Shown: positions 58,500 to 64,000 of the stretch, piece after piece
Layout of the letters: each line of letters begins with the position of its first letter
Numbering within the stretch: position 1 is the stretch's first letter
Translations under genes and position numbers: made by a program
Assembly (NCBI GenBank): GCA_963576475.1
Contig: OY754970.1
Span: 28,037,091-28,101,090, forward strand
Direction of reading: 5' to 3'
DNA from: Molanna angustata
Taxonomy: Eukaryota; Arthropoda; Insecta; Trichoptera; Molannidae
Length of the DNA: 64,000 nucleotides
The notes under the pieces: generated by a model
Seen by the model: the letters and a program-made list of their open reading frames with translations, nothing else
Told to the model about the DNA's origin: nothing
Databases searched by the model: none

Positions 58500-61460
58500 G
58501 AGTTTTAAACTCTCAATTCCTTATATCATGGTTTCCAAATAACAGAATCCGATTTCTATGAAGATTTCAAGGTTTACCTACATTTTTTTTTAAATCTGCT
58601 TTTATTAACAGCAATCAAAATGAAATGCTAAAAATTTGTAAACCTGTTACATTCATAAATATTTTTTTAAATTTTAAAATTCTTTGCTGAAAAATAAAAC
58701 ATTTACTTCTATTCATACCAAAACGATAATAATTGAGTCATATAATGAAAATTTAAATACTGATAAATTTTCATTGCACATTTTTTTCGAGTGTTTAGTT
58801 TTCAAAAAATATTTACAGGTATGAAATAAAGGTATTATTTTGTACCACCCATTGAATAAAATATGAACCAATCATAATATATGGACCATGAGGCGCCTTC
58901 TATGGCGGGAAACGGAAATACTATTCCTTTCTATTTCTATGGCGAGACGACACCATATCAATGGGATGTTACGTCAGCAATATTTTACGAATGTATAATC
59001 AATTACTAAATTATTATGTTCGTCGAGAAAAACATAAACTACTATTTTTTGTACTTGACAGATGACAGAATGTAGGTTGAACGCAATATTGTAATAAAAT
59101 TATATGTAAATTAAAGACAGTAGGTATTATTATTTTAACGAGTATCAGAATAACAATGTAAGATGCACAATGACTCGTTCAACATAATGAGTGAAAAAAG
59201 TATCGGACGATGTATGGATGTAATGACGTTTAAAGTTATAATACGTTTAGTAATAAAATGTAGAACCTAACAATTCCATAGAAAATATAAATATATAAAA
59301 AACGAAACTTATTCGAACTCACGTGTTTTTTTTATTCTGTTTAGTATTTTCATTATAAAAACTATGCAATAAAAATATTTTATCCGTTTTACATATTAAA
59401 TTGATTCGAAAAATTCGCTGAAATTAAAATACTTTTCTCAATCGTGTTGAAATATTTAATTTAAAATTTGACCACCAATTTCAAAATATAAATTAAATTA
59501 TTAACGAAAGCATTTTTTGGGTATTTTTTTATCAGATCAATGCATAGGTACACTGGAATTAAAAAAAACGTCTCCACTCTTTATCAGTACCCATACTCTC
59601 TCCCACCACCTTTCCTTATGACCTTTTTTTAAATAACTGTTCATATCTTTCTTCTTGGTGTGTTTATATATTTTTAATGTTTACTTTTCTAGTAAAAATA
59701 TACTATTAGTTTCTTTGTTATATTACCTATCCTGTATATATAATTTGTAAATAAAAATCTTGGTTTCCTTATTAATAAATAAATAAATATTATTTCATTT
59801 TACCTTATATTCGTTTTTTTTACATATTTCTTATTAAATATTAATTCAAAGAAAGAGAATGTAAAAAAATAATTGATTATTTTTATTTTTATATCCTATT
59901 CCTATGTTATAACTAATTAGTTTATATTCAGATAAATTGAAATACAATTTAAAGAAAAAAATTCTGTTTACAAATGGTTGGTAGGCCGCCGTATTTTCCG
60001 TTTTGATTTAGAAAAGAATCAGTGCATTTGTTTGTATTGACATCCCCATAACCAGGTTACAGCCTAGTAGGTTTTATTTACATCCTTCCGGACATTATCC
60101 ACCCCTATCTTTGATCATATGAAGAAAGGAAATGGAAAAGGAGAGAGGAAGATGTTACGTGTGGAAAGAAAATATATATTTCTATAAAATTATGAGTCAA
60201 CGATACTTTGTCGAGTACAAAACTATTTGCACTCAAGTTCAATTGATAAAATAGGGAATGTAGTCATTTTTATTTTGAATATTAAAGATGATGATGATAT
60301 TATGTACCTTTTACTTGCTGAATATTCAATATGAAGTAAAAATTATTTATATATTATTTAATTTGAATTAATTAAAGAATTGTCGCAGGGTAAAAAATTC
60401 TATTTATAAAAAAATATTAAAAAAACTTAACTGATCTTTCATTTTGTCCTAAATTTTGTTGTCTCGGTATAGATGAAATTCTAGGGTAAGTACTTTAATA
60501 TTTATTTTATTATATCTCTACACTTCTATAGTTATGATAATATATTTAACTGGTGACATCGAGTATAACTAATAGCAAAACTGCTAAAAGTGAATCACTT
60601 TGTTTTTATTAAATGTTTTAATTAAGAATAAACATCTTTAAAATAAAAAAAAATCAATGTCAAAATATATAAAATACAAATATGTATTTTGTTTACCCCC
60701 TCTTAAAATATACAAGAGTTTTTTTTAACCATGTGTCTCATCTCATGATTTGCAATATTTTCTGTTTAGTATAATAAAATCCCCTTTAGGTATAATCATT
60801 TCATATCAAACAAATATCAATAACATGTAATTGTACATATTTCCTTTTTGATGTAAAAAAACTACTCGGTATACAAGTCATTTGCTACTTGAAAGAGTTG
60901 ATTTGCATTACCTGCTATTCTGAAAAGAGATGACAAATCTTTTTTCATTAATAACTGAAACGGAACATTAATTGTGCCAAATCGATGAATATTTAAAGTA
61001 TTTAAATTTTGTTTCACAGTTATTTACAATACATAGTAAAAAATAAATATAATAAGGCAACCATGTATACAAAATTCTCACAATGCATGTGTGTGAGAAT
61101 ACCAATCAATTATTATTTACTTTTTATAAAAAAAAATATCTTTGTAACAACTAAATGTTAGTCCTCATACATTCTCAGAACTAAGCATTAATGCTTTTTA
61201 ATTATTAAACTAAAAAAAATAACACAATGAAACAAAATGCAAAAGGACATACAAAATAAAGAGTAAAGGAAGAAGAAAAAACAATATACAGATACCTACA
61301 TAATATTATAAACAAAAAACCAACAGACACAGCGGCCTCACCAAATGTATATGTAGGTACCTATGGTCGACAGCAATAATATTTGGTACCTACAATGATT
61401 CGATGATGTCGCAGTCGAGCTTCATATTTCATATTATGTAAATAAATATTTCCAATAACA
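58500..61460. other. AT-rich spacer, ~3 kb
   Basis: No coding exon, RNA gene or repeat family recognised; only A/T runs and short CA or GA patches (e.g. 60120-60165). Confidence 0.45.
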
Positions 61461-61467
61461 GTAACTA

Positions 61468-61530
61468 TGGTTAGTTGGAAGAAATTGCCTAGTGGCAATA
61501 AGCCCGCCGGTGTACAATTATATTTGTTTA
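61468..61530 (+). repeat. SINE family 3 body hairpin
   Basis: ATTGCC (61484-61489), loop TAGT, GGCAAT (61494-61499), between GGTTAGTTGGAAGAA and AAGCCCGCCGGTGTACAA. This strand matches the direction of the tRNA head on the minus-strand copy near 62.4 kb. Confidence 0.6.
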
Positions 61531-61534
61531 TATT

Positions 61535-62195
61535 ATGTACAGACATGTCCCAACCTCTGCAGTCTATGTACTTTTATGAATTTATATCTTATACACGAGA
61601 AAAAAGATAATTATTTTTTTTTTTAAATTAAGATTAACAAAAATCATGTATGACATTTCCGATAAAAAGTTCTGGACCGCTTCCTTCGACAACATTTTTT
61701 TTTGATTTGTTTGCATACATTAATGAAGGAAAATGAACAGTCAAGGGCGCGTGAGTCCTTTGGAAAAGTAACTACCCTTATACATCCATCTCCCCTCTCC
61801 GCTACTGTATACCTACCCCTCCTATGGGAGTAAAGGGTTGAAGTTGACTTGAGTTAAGAATGCTTTGCTTTTTTTAATTTTTATTCCCTCCTTCCGACGT
61901 TTCAATGGCTCGGTGTCATGTTTAAAAGAAAGCGTTCCTGGAAATTTAAATTGATACTATTATCATAAAGCCTTTATTTGTGGGAAATTTCCCTTTGAAA
62001 TTTAAGTAATCTATATTCTGGCAAATATGTATAGAACATTTTATTTATATTGAAAAAATGCATCTATTTTTTAATAAAAATGAGTAACGTACAATTATAA
62101 AAAATAACAATATAATAAAAAAGAATTACGTAAAATATTGTAACTTAATCAGTCCATCTTTGACTGTTGATAATAAATCAATGAATCCTTCCTAT
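61535..62195. other. spacer, with a GAAACGTCGG phrase at 61889-61922
   Basis: On the minus strand GAGCCATTGAAACGTCGGAAG resembles the tail half of the 51.9-kb motif, but no helix II is formed. Confidence 0.35.
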
Positions 62196-62204
62196 CTAGT
62201 GTGA

Positions 62205-62480
62205 TTCCTGAAAATGGTCCTGGATATACATAATATATGTCCCAGGACCTGATCCTCTTCAAATTATATAATAATTATAAACATTTCTTTGCACCCTACG
62301 CAAGTGGCGAGTTTATTGCTAAATGGCAATCCCTTCCAACTAACCAGTGTTTCTAGTCCAAAGCAGCAATATTTTCGTGAGAATCTAATTTAAATAAATT
62401 TCTCCTCTGCTGGTGATCGAACTCAGAACGCTCGCACAGAAGCCAAACGGCTTACCAACTGTACAATGGGGGTCGGCTTT
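62205..62480 (-). mobile_element. tRNA-SINE family 3 with two conserved hairpins
   Basis: On the minus strand: tRNA-like head (62385-62480; box B GAGTTCGATCA at 62414-62424), body with GGTTAGTTGGAAGGGATTGCC and stem at 62315-62330 (one G-T pair), then a long hairpin at 62216-62249 also present at 37460-37493. The joining of head, body and hairpin into one element is inferred from this copy. Confidence 0.55.
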
Positions 62481-62489
62481 GGTAAGGCA

Positions 62490-64000
62490 TCGGTACAATG
62501 GCGAATTCTAAGCGGCGTTAGTGTTTTCATTTTTATTTTTTTACAACGCACAGCACACAGTTATACATGCATACAATTATTAAAAGTAAATAAATAAAAA
62601 TACAAATATAACATGTACCTCTTACGTACTATACCTAATATCAAAATAAGACAGTAAAAAAGTGTGAATTGTCTAAAAAGTACGTTGAGGCGTGCCTTGT
62701 TCGTCTGTTTGGTATGTTTAAGTTAATTATTTTATTAAAATACACTCTACTGATAAAATATGCTTTTTTTCCAAATTATTTCTTATTATAATAGATTTTT
62801 ATTAATGTCCATTCCTTTAAAGAAACTTGACAACAGTCAATATACAACAAAATTTTATGTTAATGCTATTCAACAAAAATATCGTAATTGTAACATGTGT
62901 AAGTGATTGACTGATATAAAAAAACATATCTTTATTTTAATAAAGTTTAGTTTTTCGATCGACAATTCTTGATAGAACTCCATTGTATATAATTATAATT
63001 ATTCTGACGATTTTCCTTGCACGAAATGCGTCAATAATCGAATCAATTTAAATAGAACATATACCGAGTTTTTTTTATTTTATAATTGTAATATACACCC
63101 CGCTACCGCTACCGCCGTCATGCATACATAATGTTTCGTTCTTTATTTACATTGATAATTTTTCATCATTTTTTAATTAAATATGTATTTCCGATATTTT
63201 TCTATTTATTTTTTATCGCCTTTTTGTTGTCAACTTTTATTTTTTGTTTTGCATACAATTATTTTATTTTTTATTATTAATATTTTTGTAATATTGTGTA
63301 ACTCCTTTATTTTTTGTGTATAATTGTAAAAGGCTTCTGGCCATAGTTACAAATAAATATATCTTTAAATTTTAATCCTATCGAAGATTTTTAAATATTA
63401 ATTTCCATCAGTATTGGTTATTTTTCAGTTATAATCAAAATACATAATTATAATAAAAAAGGGTTTATTTCGATAAACAACATATGGTTTATATACCTAT
63501 TTATATTAGGTTTGCGTGTTTAATTATTCAGAAACAAAAAAAAACGATTTTTTTTTTTTTGTTTATGCTAAACTTCACCGTTGTTCTTTGAACGCATTCC
63601 TCTAACCCTTTGGTCCTGAATTGTAATGAATAATATTATGCATAATTGATTTGTCGATGGAATTTTTTTACTTTTTCGGTTAATTCAACCTCCTGTACAT
63701 TATCCCTCCCTCCCTTTCTTACTCCCCTGATAACTCATGGCCATGCAGACCATAAATACGCTATCAATTTTTATTTTTCTACCGGATCCTGGGTTCATGC
63801 CTCATTTTAATTCTTTTTGATTCCGGCCTCCCGCTCTCTTCGGGGAGTATCGCCATTAAGATTATTCAAATAAAAACAATTATGTAAGATTTTTATTGTA
63901 GAGGTAGGAAAACGTGGAGACGGACAAATTAGCATGTCCGCGATGCCTCGGAACAATGAGTGATTATTGTTTTATTATAAGGGTTTGGGGGGCAATAAAA
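62490..64000. other. AT-rich spacer
   Basis: A LINE 3' UTR-like terminus (GTAAAAGGCTTCTGGCCATA, then AAATAAATATAT) lies at 63326-63366. Nothing else identifiable up to the window end. Confidence 0.4.

Overview
The window looks like AT-rich eukaryotic chromosomal DNA, most probably from a moth or butterfly. Three things suggest this: short tRNA-derived SINEs, RTE-type LINEs with (GAA)n tails, and fragments of Jockey-, R1/I- and RTE-like LINEs. That combination is typical of lepidopteran intergenic or intronic DNA. The species call is inference, because no host gene could be named. Nothing resembles bacterial operons, rRNA or CRISPR.

Layout. 1-4729: a decayed Ty3/gypsy LTR retrotransposon on the minus strand (integrase, RNase H, RT, protease, gag, primer-binding site, one 809-bp LTR; the other LTR lies beyond the left edge). 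4731-6652: a tRNA-SINE split by a 1.68-kb RTE retrotransposon, with a perfect 11-bp target duplication. 8-21 kb: SINE copies, LINE tails, a small hAT-type MITE at 20.0 kb and a possible host exon at 12.9 kb (minus). 22-33 kb: a dense pile of LINE 3' ends (three R1/I-like copies, several RTE-like pieces), a 1-kb terminal-inverted-repeat element holding a CA-rich microsatellite, and dispersed pieces carrying a hammerhead-like motif. 34.2-36.3 kb: a 2.1-kb block made of three successive tandem-repeat arrays, with Helitron-like ends. 36.4-37.1 kb: a GC-rich island containing a 310-bp-period duplication. 37-50 kb: mostly featureless AT-rich DNA with Jockey-like LINE tails, two SINEs and a perfect 70-bp-arm palindrome at 45.2 kb. 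50.4-52.5 kb: a dispersed element interrupted by a LINE, then two long (TA)n arrays separated by a 44-bp-arm inverted repeat. 53.1-53.9 kb: a DNA element with repeated subterminal motifs. 54-58.5 kb: another possible host exon (minus), two target-site-flanked LINE tails and a 560-bp mariner-like element. 58.5-64 kb: nearly empty apart from SINE pieces.

How it fits together. Almost every recognisable coding segment is a dead or 5'-truncated mobile element. Several insertions are young enough to keep readable target-site duplications (8-13 bp). The most unusual recurring signal is a 35-45 nt hairpin-plus-GAAAC motif resembling a hammerhead ribozyme. It occurs at five or six places, and at three of them lies in or beside an inverted repeat. 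I interpret these tentatively as ends of Penelope-like retroelements.
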